Position numbers and translations under genes: made by a program | In this document: one piece after another, positions 8,105 through 14,435 of the stretch | Layout: each line of letters begins with the position of its first letter | Position numbering within the stretch: the stretch's first letter is position 1 | Source: Muellerivita sp035541195 | GTDB lineage: Bacteria; Oederibacteriota; Muellerivitia; Muellerivitales; Muellerivitaceae | DNA length: 21,339 bases | NCBI GenBank assembly: GCA_035541195.1 | Contig: DATKNU010000014.1 | Span: 1-21,339, forward strand | Direction of reading: 5' to 3' | The notes under the pieces: model-generated | Told to the model about the DNA's origin: nothing | The model's input: only the letters and a program-made list of their open reading frames with translations | The model's database searches: none

Positions 8105-11100
8105 GGATTCCGGCTTCCCGCGACTTGCTTGAAATCCTTGACCCAGGCGTCAGTGGAAAGGGGCGCCAAGGTCCCGCCGGCGTCCACCTCGCAAAGCCCG
8201 GCCACCTTCGACTTCAAGAGCAGGGCGTCGGCGTCCAAGGGATCCATCCAGGAGGAATCCAGGGTCTTGAGGCCGCCTTTCTTGTCGAGCAAGCGCAGGG
8301 TTTTGCCGTCGGGGGAAAAGCCCAGTTCCACGATGAGTAGGCCCTCTTGGGTCTCGTCGCCGATGGGTTCGCCCGTCTTGGCGTCCCAAACCTGCCAGCC
8401 GCCGTCCTGATAAGCCAGGACCAAGGCTTGTCCCCCGGGGCTGAAGGCCCAATCCTGCAGGGGGCCCGCGTGTTGCAAGGGATTGCCCGCGGGTTTGCCC
8501 GTGGCGACATCCCAAAGCCGCGCCGTGCCGTCCGACCCGAGGGAGGCCACCCGGTCGCCCTTGGGGCTGAAGAGCACGCCCGACAAAGCGTGCCCATGGG
8601 CGAAGGATTTCACCTTCTTGCCCGAGGAGACGTCCCAAAGATTGGCGTCGCTTCCCTCGGCGGTCACCACCCAGCGGCTGTCCGGACTGAAGGCCGCCGC
8701 GCGCACCTTGTGGCCGATGGAAAGCAGGGGCTTCTCCCCGGGCGGGACGCCATAAACCTTGAGGGCGCCGCCGGCGCCCAAGACCGCCACCCGCTTGGCG
8801 TCGGGGCTGAAGAAGGCCTTCTCGATTTTGAACCCCGTGTCCAAGGGCTTGCCCCGGGGGGCGCCCGAGTCGGCGTCCCAGAGGCGCAGGTTCTTGTCGT
8901 CCCCGCCGGTCAAAACCCATTTGCCGTCGGCGCTGAAATCACCCGCGCGCGCCGCCCCCGCTTGCGCAAGGACCTTGGAGGAGCCGTCGGACAAGGTGAA
9001 AAGCCTGGCTTCGCGGCTCATGTCGCACAAAAGCGCCCGGCTGTCGTCGGGGCTGAAAAGCGCGCGGGTGATCGGGCCCTCGACCACCAGGGGGTCGCCC
9101 TCGGGTTTGCCGCTGACCGCGTCCCAAAGGCAGGCGGACTTGCCGCCATAGGTGAGGAGCCGGCCGCCGTCATGGCTTAAAACCGCGTGGTTCTCAAGGC
9201 CCTTTAAGCGCTCCCGGCCCGGGGACTTCCAAGCCAGGGTGGTCTTGGAATCCCCCGGATCCGAAAGGTCCCAGAAACGCGCCAAGCCGTCCTGGGCGCC
9301 GGTGATGATCGTCTTGCCGCCCGGCCCGAAGGCCGCGGCCGTGACCGCCGATCCATGCCAGAGGGATTTGCCCAAGGGCGCGCCGGTTTGCGCGTCCCAA
9401 AGCAGGAGTTGGTGGTCGGCGGTGCCCGCGAAAATCTTGGACCCGTCCGGCGAGAAACCCAGGGCCAGGACTTTGCCATTGGTATGCAGGGTGAATTTCA
9501 AGGGCGAGCGACTCTTGAGGTTGAAGACCCGCACTTCCCCGCTGGCCCCCGCGAAGATCACCGAGGTCGCGAATTTTTTCCCGTCGGGGCTCAAAACCGC
9601 TTGGGCGCCCAGGCCTTCCAAATAAAGGTGCCGCCCCTGGGGATGGCCGTTGCCGGCGTCGAAAAACCAGACGCTGCCGTCCCACCCCGTTCCCACGATC
9701 AGGTGGCCCTCCTCGGCGTAAAAGAGGCTGGGCTTATAGGAGGTCGAGGCGCCCTTTAAATGCAGGTCGAAGGGTTTGTCGATCGCGTTGCCCCCGCCCG
9801 CGTCCCAAAGCTGGGCCCGGCCATCTTTGGCGGCCGTCAGGACCCGGTGGCCGTCGGGGCTGAAGAGGGCCGTGAAAAGGGGCTCGGATTGGGGGAAGAC
9901 CTGCTTCTGGGCTTTTCCCGTGGCGGCGTCAAAAAGCCGGGCGCTTCCGTCGGCCCCGGCCAAAAGAAGCAGTTTCCCGTCGGGGCTGAAACTCAGCGCG
10001 TTCACCTGCTTATCGATTTGAATGGCGGCCCCCACCGTCTTGCCGGTTTCGGCGTCAAACACTTGGGCCCCGCCGTCAGCGTCCCCCAATGCGATTTTGG
10101 CCCCGTCGGGGCTGAAAGCCGCCGCCGTGGCCGTGCCGCCGGTTTTAAGGGCCCTGCCCAAAGGCTCGCCCTCGGGCGTGAAGAGCCGGGCGCCGTCGCT
10201 GCCGCCGGCTTCCAATATTTTCTTCCCATTGGGGCTAAGGATCACCGAAACCACCGGTCCGTTTTGGGAAACCACCGAGGCCGGGATGGGCGGCATATGC
10301 AGCACCGCGTTGCCCCGGGCCAAGAGCGAGGGCAAAATTTTGTTGGAGGCCGCGAAATAAGCCGCCGCCGAGGCCTCGTCGTCCTTATCCAGATATTCCC
10401 GGCCCCGGAGCACATAGTTGAAGGCCGCGTCCTGGACCTGGGCCCTTTGGCGCTCATGGATGAAAAACCAGGCGGTCAAGGCCGCCGCCAAGGCCACCCC
10501 GGCGAAGGCCGCCGGAAGGCGGTAACGGGTGAGGAACTTGCCCAACCAATAGCCGAAGTCGCCGGCCAGGGGCGAGACGGGTTTTCCTTCCCGCCGGTTC
10601 TTGAGGTCCTTCAGGACCTCGGCCACGGTGGCGTAACGCTCCCGCGGATTGGGCTTCATGCACTTGGCGATGATGGCCGACAGGTCCCGGTCCACCCGCC
10701 CCTTGGTGGACTCGAAAAGGTCCGGCACGGCGCGGCGGTCGATGGATTGGCGGTAGAGGCGCAGGCGGTCTGAAAGCTCCGTGGCCGATTCCAGTTGGGG
10801 GGCCAGTTCCTCGTGGGGCACGTGGCCGCTGGCCATGGCGTAGGCCGTGCAGCCCAGCGCGTAAATGTCCCAGCGCACGTCCGGTTGCAGGGGATGGTTC
10901 AAGTCCGGCACCACGGCCTGCTCGGGGGCCATGAAGAAAAGGGTGCCCAAGGCGCTGCCGGACTCGCTCAAGACCCGGGAATGGCCGAAGTCCGCCACTC
11001 GCACGTTGCCTTCCTCGTCCAAAAGCACGTTGGCGGGCTTCAAATCGCAATGCACCATCTGCTTGTTGTGCACATATTGCAGGGCCTGGCCGATTTGCTC

Positions 11101-11568
11101 CATCCATTCGGCCACCTTCTCGACCTCAAAAAGCCCCGACTCGGCGAGTTTGCGCTTGTTCAGCAGGCTTTCCAGCGAGCCTTCCTGGGCCAGGTCCATG
11201 ACGTAATAGGGGATGTCGCCGCCCAAGTCCGCGTCCAGCAAGGAAACGATGTGGGGGTGCTTGTCCAGGCGGATGAGGCGTTCGGCTTCCCGTTGCAGGA
11301 AGAACCAGTGCACACCGCCCTTTTTGATGAAGACCTTGACCGCCACGAAGCGGCGGGTGCGAAGTTGGATGGCCTCCCAGACCTGGGCATAGGCGCCCCG
11401 GCCGATGGGCTTCAAAATCATGTAACCGGGGATCTTGGGGGCTTCCTCGTGCTGTTTAAGGTCGTGGAACTCGGAGAGCTGTCGGGAGACCTTTTGGGAT
11501 TCTTCGGTTTGGGCGATGGTTTGGAAAAGGGACGGATCGGGCGTGGGGTTGTCTTTTTTCTTGGCCAA
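8101..11568 (-). CDS. Hanks-type Ser/Thr protein kinase with WD40 propellers
   Basis: 1155 residues. The kinase domain spans about 49-325: glycine loop GRGAYAQVW (57-65), VAVK with Lys78, catalytic loop HCDLKPAN (173-180), DFG (193-195) and MAPE (213-216). The loop is HCD rather than HRD, so it is a non-RD kinase; Asp175, Lys177 and Asn180 remain, so activity is expected. A membrane helix lies at about 351-370. The C-terminal part, from about 430, is 14-16 WD40-type repeats, each starting near FSPDG and ending near LWDAxT, enough for two beta-propellers. With one membrane pass, the propellers should be extracytoplasmic. The start is TTG with AAGGAA 6 bases upstream. The stop overlaps the cyclase ATG. 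It probably senses or scaffolds through the propellers and phosphorylates a target bound by the neighbouring FHA domain. Confidence 0.94.
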   Translation of the reverse strand: MAKKKDNPTPDPSLFQTIAQTEESQKVSRQLSEFHDLKQHEEAPKIPGYMILKPIGRGAYAQVWEAIQLRTRRFVAVKVFIKKGGVHWFFLQREAERLIRLDKHPHIVSLLDADLGGDIPYYVMDLAQEGSLESLLNKRKLAESGLFEVEKVAEWMEQIGQALQYVHNKQMVHCDLKPANVLLDEEGNVRVADFGHSRVLSESGSALGTLFFMAPEQAVVPDLNHPLQPDVRWDIYALGCTAYAMASGHVPHEELAPQLESATELSDRLRLYRQSIDRRAVPDLFESTKGRVDRDLSAIIAKCMKPNPRERYATVAEVLKDLKNRREGKPVSPLAGDFGYWLGKFLTRYRLPAAFAGVALAAALTAWFFIHERQRAQVQDAAFNYVLRGREYLDKDDEASAAAYFAASNKILPSLLARGNAVLHMPPIPASVVSQNGPVVSVILSPNGKKILEAGGSDGARLFTPEGEPLGRALKTGGTATAAAFSPDGAKIALGDADGGAQVFDAETGKTVGAAIQIDKQVNALSFSPDGKLLLLAGADGSARLFDAATGKAQKQVFPQSEPLFTALFSPDGHRVLTAAKDGRAQLWDAGGGNAIDKPFDLHLKGASTSYKPSLFYAEEGHLIVGTGWDGSVWFFDAGNGHPQGRHLYLEGLGAQAVLSPDGKKFATSVIFAGASGEVRVFNLKSRSPLKFTLHTNGKVLALGFSPDGSKIFAGTADHQLLLWDAQTGAPLGKSLWHGSAVTAAAFGPGGKTIITGAQDGLARFWDLSDPGDSKTTLAWKSPGRERLKGLENHAVLSHDGGRLLTYGGKSACLWDAVSGKPEGDPLVVEGPITRALFSPDDSRALLCDMSREARLFTLSDGSSKVLAQAGAARAGDFSADGKWVLTGGDDKNLRLWDADSGAPRGKPLDTGFKIEKAFFSPDAKRVAVLGAGGALKVYGVPPGEKPLLSIGHKVRAAAFSPDSRWVVTAEGSDANLWDVSSGKKVKSFAHGHALSGVLFSPKGDRVASLGSDGTARLWDVATGKPAGNPLQHAGPLQDWAFSPGGQALVLAYQDGGWQVWDAKTGEPIGDETQEGLLIVELGFSPDGKTLRLLDKKGGLKTLDSSWMDPLDADALLLKSKVAGLCEVDAGGTLAPLSTDAWVKDFKQVAGSRNP

Positions 11569-11617
11569 GGTCGGTTCCTTCGGGCCGACGGACTTTCAGT
11601 TCCAGCGCCCGGGATGA

Positions 11618-11657
11618 CAAGCGCGGTCAGGTTATCCCGGAGCGCTTGGCATTTCAA
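11618..11657 (-). promoter_or_regulatory. Possible kinase promoter inside an inverted repeat
   Basis: On the minus strand, TTGAAA (11652-11657) is followed after 15 bases by GATAAC (11631-11636). These match five and four consensus positions, with a short spacer. A perfect 7-bp inverted repeat, CAAGCGC/GCGCTTG (arms 11618-11624 and 11642-11648, 17 bases apart), brackets the -10 candidate. It could be an operator or a leader hairpin. The 119-base gap between bufC and the kinase holds no clear terminator. Confidence 0.28.
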
Positions 11658-11687
11658 GGGACAAGGGTGAAATCCGGGAAGGGCCGC

Positions 11688-12455
11688 TTAAAGGCCCGTC
11701 ACCCAACCCTGGTCCGAGAGGAAAAGAAGCGCTTCGGAAAGCTTTTGCGGCGCCCGACCAAAAGGCTCGAGTTCGCCGATGGCCTCCAGGTTCTTGCCCG
11801 CCCGGGATTCCCGGATCACCAGCGCCACCTCGGAAGAAACGCGCCTCTGGCGCGGTTCCCCGCCCTCGGCCCAAACGGCCAAATGCTCGGGTCCGGGCTT
11901 AAAGGGGCCCTCGGGCAAGGCCTCCAGGCCCTTTTCCTTAAAAAGCTCGAAAGGCTCCAACAACCCATAGGGGCTCTGAATCAGCGTCAGCGACCGGCGG
12001 ATTTGAAGCGACGTCCCGGGTTGGAGCTTGGCGGGGAAAAAACGCGGCGCCTCTTGGGGCGGGGCGTAAAAAGCCCGGTCCCTCGCCCATTCGAGCCTCG
12101 CCACGTCGGCGAGAAAAGGCCAAGCGGCCACCTCGGCCCGGCCGGCCAGGAAATCGCCGAAACCCCCGCCATAAACCGTCAGGTCGGAATGTCGGGAAGG
12201 ATTGGCGTAGAGGTACTCCCGGCCCAGAAAATTGAAGTTGTTCGCGCCCAAAAGCGCCCGGGTGAAACCATAGGTGTCCTGGAGCGCCTGCAAAATCCCG
12301 AAGACCAGGTTGTTGCGGTAGACCTTCATCCCGTTGCCGGGGTCGGGCTTATCCTCCCTCAGGAACATTTCCCGCACCCGGGCCTTTTGGCCCGGGTCGG
12401 GCCGGGGGGCATAAAGGAAGCGGATGAATTCTTTTTGGGAGTCGTCAAGCGACAT
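11688..12455 (-). CDS. bufC: BufC-like DUF2063 partner protein of the MNIO enzyme
   Basis: 255 residues. The start is taken at the ATG at 12453-12455 (MSLDDSQKEF), because the family begins with this kind of segment and a longer start would lie deep in bufB. The N-terminal half matches DUF2063: QKEFIRFLYAP, then a conserved region MKVYRNNLVFGILQALQDTYGFTRALLG (split here as about residues 42-70), and a FLARE-like segment around FLGREYL and FADFLAG-type GFGDFLAG. The C-terminal half is less conserved. In bufferin clusters this protein acts with BufB, probably presenting the precursor peptide to the enzyme. It overlaps bufB by 11 bases, which supports coupled translation. It is cytosolic, with no signal peptide. 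The family was once labelled a putative DNA-binding domain; context here argues for the RiPP role. Confidence 0.88.
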   Translation of the reverse strand: MSLDDSQKEFIRFLYAPRPDPGQKARVREMFLREDKPDPGNGMKVYRNNLVFGILQALQDTYGFTRALLGANNFNFLGREYLYANPSRHSDLTVYGGGFGDFLAGRAEVAAWPFLADVARLEWARDRAFYAPPQEAPRFFPAKLQPGTSLQIRRSLTLIQSPYGLLEPFELFKEKGLEALPEGPFKPGPEHLAVWAEGGEPRQRRVSSEVALVIRESRAGKNLEAIGELEPFGRAPQKLSEALLFLSDQGWVTGL

Positions 12456-13272
12456 GGCTTTTGGCCTCCCAGATGGCTTGGGCCTTGCGGCTTTCGGCGT
12501 AAAGCACGTCAAAGTCGGGGATGTTCAAGTCCCACTCAATGAGGGTCGGCACGCCCTTGAAGCGCGTGACGGCGTGGCGGTAAAGGTCCCACACCTCCTC
12601 GGCGACGGGGGCGCCGTGGTTGTCGATCAATAGGCCGTCGGCCCGCAGGTGCCCGGCCAAGTGCATCTGCTTGACGCGGGCCACCGGCAGGGCGTCCAGA
12701 TATTGGAGGGGGTCGAAGCGCAGGTTCTCCGAATTCACATAGACGTTGTTCACGTCCAGCAAGAGGTCGCAGTCCGCGGCCTCGGCCACGGCCTTGACGA
12801 ATTCCCACTCGGGCATTTGGCCCTCGGCGAACTCCAAATAACCGGACAAATTCTCGACGAGGACGCGCCGCTTGAGGAAGTCCTGGACTTGGCGGATGCG
12901 CCCGGCCGCGTGGTCCACGGCTTCGCGCGTGAAGGGCAAGGGCAGCAGGTCATGGGATTGGAGCCCCTGGGCGCCGATCCAGCAAAGGTGGTCCGAGACC
13001 CACTCGGGCTCGTAGCGGTCGATGAGCTCCGAGAGGCGTTTAAAGTAAGAAAGGTTCAAGGGATCGGTCGACCCCAGGTTCATGCCCACGCCGTGGAACA
13101 CGGCGGGATAACGAGAACGGACTTTTTCCAGCGCCCGATGCGGGATCTCGCCGGGTTGCAGGTAATTGTCGGCCAAAATCTCGAACCAAGGCACCTCGGG
13201 GGAGGTCTCCAGGATCCGGGCAAGATGTCGGGAGCGGAGCCCCAGCCCCGCCCCCGTGATCTTGGAAGCCAC
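12445..13272 (-). CDS. bufB: BufB, DUF692/MNIO multinuclear iron oxidase that modifies bufferin
   Basis: 275 residues, close to the usual DUF692 length, with a GTG start 2 bases after the bufA stop. The TIM-barrel signatures are present: GAGLGLRSRH (7-16), WFEILADNYL, FHGVGMNLGS, VSDHLCW, LPLPFT, VENLSGYLEF, LLLDVNNVYVN, MHLAGH, and IDNHGAPV with IEWD near the end. The His/Asp/Glu/Asn residues in these segments form the iron cluster site in this family (MbnB, ChrH, BufB). Family members use iron and oxygen to convert cysteines of a precursor peptide to thiooxazole, oxazolone/thioamide or similar groups. The substrate here should be the product of the adjacent bufA. It works in the cytosol before the precursor is exported. 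Confidence 0.94.
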   Translation of the reverse strand: MASKITGAGLGLRSRHLARILETSPEVPWFEILADNYLQPGEIPHRALEKVRSRYPAVFHGVGMNLGSTDPLNLSYFKRLSELIDRYEPEWVSDHLCWIGAQGLQSHDLLPLPFTREAVDHAAGRIRQVQDFLKRRVLVENLSGYLEFAEGQMPEWEFVKAVAEAADCDLLLDVNNVYVNSENLRFDPLQYLDALPVARVKQMHLAGHLRADGLLIDNHGAPVAEEVWDLYRHAVTRFKGVPTLIEWDLNIPDFDVLYAESRKAQAIWEAKSHVA

Positions 13273-13274
13273 GC

Positions 13275-13583
13275 TTACATCGCCGCCTTCGGGGTTTCAG
13301 AAGCCACGGCGCCTTCTTTATGGCCGCCCAGCTTGTCGCAAACGCCGACCGGCAGGAAGATCCAATCCGAAGGGTCGTTATCCATCTTGGACATCCCCGC
13401 GCATTGGTGCGACTTGGTGGCGCAATCGTTCTTCCCGGCCTTGGCCACGCCGTAGCACTTCTCGGTCTTGACCATCTTGGTCCAATCCTTGGCCGAGGCC
13501 ACGCCCGCGGCGCCGAAGGCCACCAGGCTCACCAAGGCGGTGGGGACCAGCTTCGAACGGTCGCTGAAAATATTTCCTTTCAT
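13275..13583 (-). CDS. bufA: Bufferin precursor BufA (DUF2282), exported metal-binding RiPP
   Basis: 102 residues from the ATG at 13581-13583, chosen because AAGGAG lies 6-7 bases upstream and the signal peptide starts there; the frame stays open further upstream but that part is not signal-like. Residues 1-31 are a long Sec signal peptide ending AGVASA. The mature part is the DUF2282 core: EKCYGVAKAGKNDC, HQCAG, then DNDPSDWIFLPVGVCDKLGG. It carries exactly four cysteines (Cys43, Cys54, Cys61, Cys82), the conserved set of this family. Characterised bufferins are modified on cysteine by BufB with BufC and bind copper in the periplasm, buffering excess metal. A Gly/Lys/Ala-rich tail follows the core. 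It is first in a bufABC operon; the BufD-type DoxX membrane gene found in some clusters is absent here. Confidence 0.92.
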   Translation of the reverse strand: MKGNIFSDRSKLVPTALVSLVAFGAAGVASAKDWTKMVKTEKCYGVAKAGKNDCATKSHQCAGMSKMDNDPSDWIFLPVGVCDKLGGHKEGAVASETPKAAM

Positions 13584-13639
13584 CACACGCTCCTTATAGT
13601 TGATAGGCCTTGACGGCTTGAATCCATCGGCCTGTTCCA

Positions 13640-13667
13640 ATATACCCCGGCCGATTTTAAAAGTTAC
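13640..13667 (-). promoter_or_regulatory. Candidate bufA promoter, ECF-like
   Basis: On the minus strand, GTAACT (13662-13667) is followed after 16 bases by GTATAT (13640-13645), placing transcription about 50 bases before the bufA ATG. The GTAAC and GTAT elements recur on the opposite strand in front of yceI with nearly the same spacing, which is why an ECF-type sigma factor is suggested. The same -10 region also holds TATATT, a fair sigma70 element, but without a good -35. Confidence 0.35.
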
Positions 13668-13701
13668 CTCCCCGGCGGATTTCACGAAAAGAAACCCGGC
13701 C

Positions 13702-13727
13702 GTAACCCCAACGCCGCCCCAGCCGTA
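13702..13727 (+). promoter_or_regulatory. Candidate yceI promoter, ECF-like
   Basis: GTAACC (13702-13707), a 16-base spacer, then CGTA (13724-13727), followed by TCTTATAAG. This would start transcription near 13735, about 38 bases before the yceI ATG. An AAC-containing -35 with a CGT -10 is the general shape of ECF sigma promoters. Seen in sequence; the sigma assignment is inference. Confidence 0.35.
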
Positions 13728-13771
13728 TCTTATAAGCGTCCGGCAGTTCATTAAAAATAAGGAAGGTGGCT

Positions 13772-14371
13772 ATGGGCTCGAAGGGATTTTGGACGGCGGT
13801 TTTAGGCTTGTTATTCCTGGGGGCGGGGGCGGCCCAGGCCGCCGACTACACCATTGATCCCCAGCACAGCAGCCTCAATTTTAAGGTCAAGCACTTGAGC
13901 ATCAGCTACGTGATGGGCAAGTTCTCGAAATTCTCGGGGAGCTTCCAATTCGACGAAAAACACGCCGAAAAGTCCAAGGTCACGGTGACCATCGACCCCT
14001 CCAGCGTGGACACGGGGGAACCCGCCCGGGACAACGACCTTCGGAGCGACCATTTCTTCGAGGTGGCCACCTATCCCACCGCCACCTATACCAGCACTCG
14101 GGTGACCAAAATCGTGGACGGCAAGTTCAAGATCATCGGCAACCTGACCCTGCATGGCGTGACCAAACCGGTGGTCTTGGATGCCACCTACGACGGCGCC
14201 GCCGATGACGCCCAGGGACACCACGTGGCTTTCGAGGCCACCGGCGAGATCAACCGGCAGGATTACGGGGTGGATTTCAACGTGACGCTCGACAAGGGCG
14301 GGGTCTTGGTGGATGACCACGTGAAGCTCATCTTCGAGATCGAAGGCTTGCAAGACGCGGCTAAAAAATAA
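13772..14371 (+). CDS. yceI: YceI-family periplasmic lipid-binding protein
   Basis: 199 residues from the ATG at 13772, preferred over the in-frame GTG at 13766 because GGAAGG (13761-13766) sits 5 bases before the ATG. Residues 1-22 form a Sec signal peptide (FWTAVLGLLFLGAGAAQA), cleaved before ADYTID. The mature protein is a typical YceI beta-barrel: YTIDPQHSSLNFKVKHL, then GKFSKFSGSFQFD, the SSVDTGEPARDNDLRSDHFFEV block, GNLTLHGVTKPVVL, and a C-terminal DYGVDFNVTL. YceI proteins bind polyisoprenoid-type lipids in a lipocalin-like barrel and are often induced by stress or high pH. It is the only plus-strand gene here, divergent from bufA, so the two may respond to the same signal. A strong terminator follows. 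Confidence 0.95.
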   Translation: MGSKGFWTAVLGLLFLGAGAAQAADYTIDPQHSSLNFKVKHLSISYVMGKFSKFSGSFQFDEKHAEKSKVTVTIDPSSVDTGEPARDNDLRSDHFFEVATYPTATYTSTRVTKIVDGKFKIIGNLTLHGVTKPVVLDATYDGAADDAQGHHVAFEATGEINRQDYGVDFNVTLDKGGVLVDDHVKLIFEIEGLQDAAKK

Positions 14372-14380
14372 AAGACGTTA

Positions 14381-14416
14381 AAAAAAGCCCCGGATCTCTT
14401 GATCCGGGGCTTTTTT
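14381..14416. terminator. Bidirectional Rho-independent terminator between yceI and the helicase
   Basis: Perfect 16-bp inverted repeat (14381-14396 with 14401-14416, core GCCCCGGATC) around the 4-base loop TCTT. It has an A-run on one side and a T-run on the other, so it reads as a terminator in both directions. It serves yceI (stop 14371) and the convergent helicase gene (stop 14436). Confidence 0.92.
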
Positions 14417-14435
14417 ATTTCCCTAAAAAACTTTT

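Noticed and set aside
8200..10250. Regularly spaced DNA similarity that could suggest a tandem-repeat or CRISPR array
   Set aside because: The periodicity follows codons of WD40-type repeats in the kinase. Units diverge at DNA level and lie in frame.
11676..11695. Hairpin GGGCC/GGCCC at the end of bufC
   Set aside because: Only 5 bp and no T-run, so not a credible Rho-independent terminator.
13584..13751. Upstream extension of bufA to 13751
   Set aside because: The frame is open, but the extra 56 residues would precede a good signal peptide and ribosome site at 13583 and overlap the promoter region.
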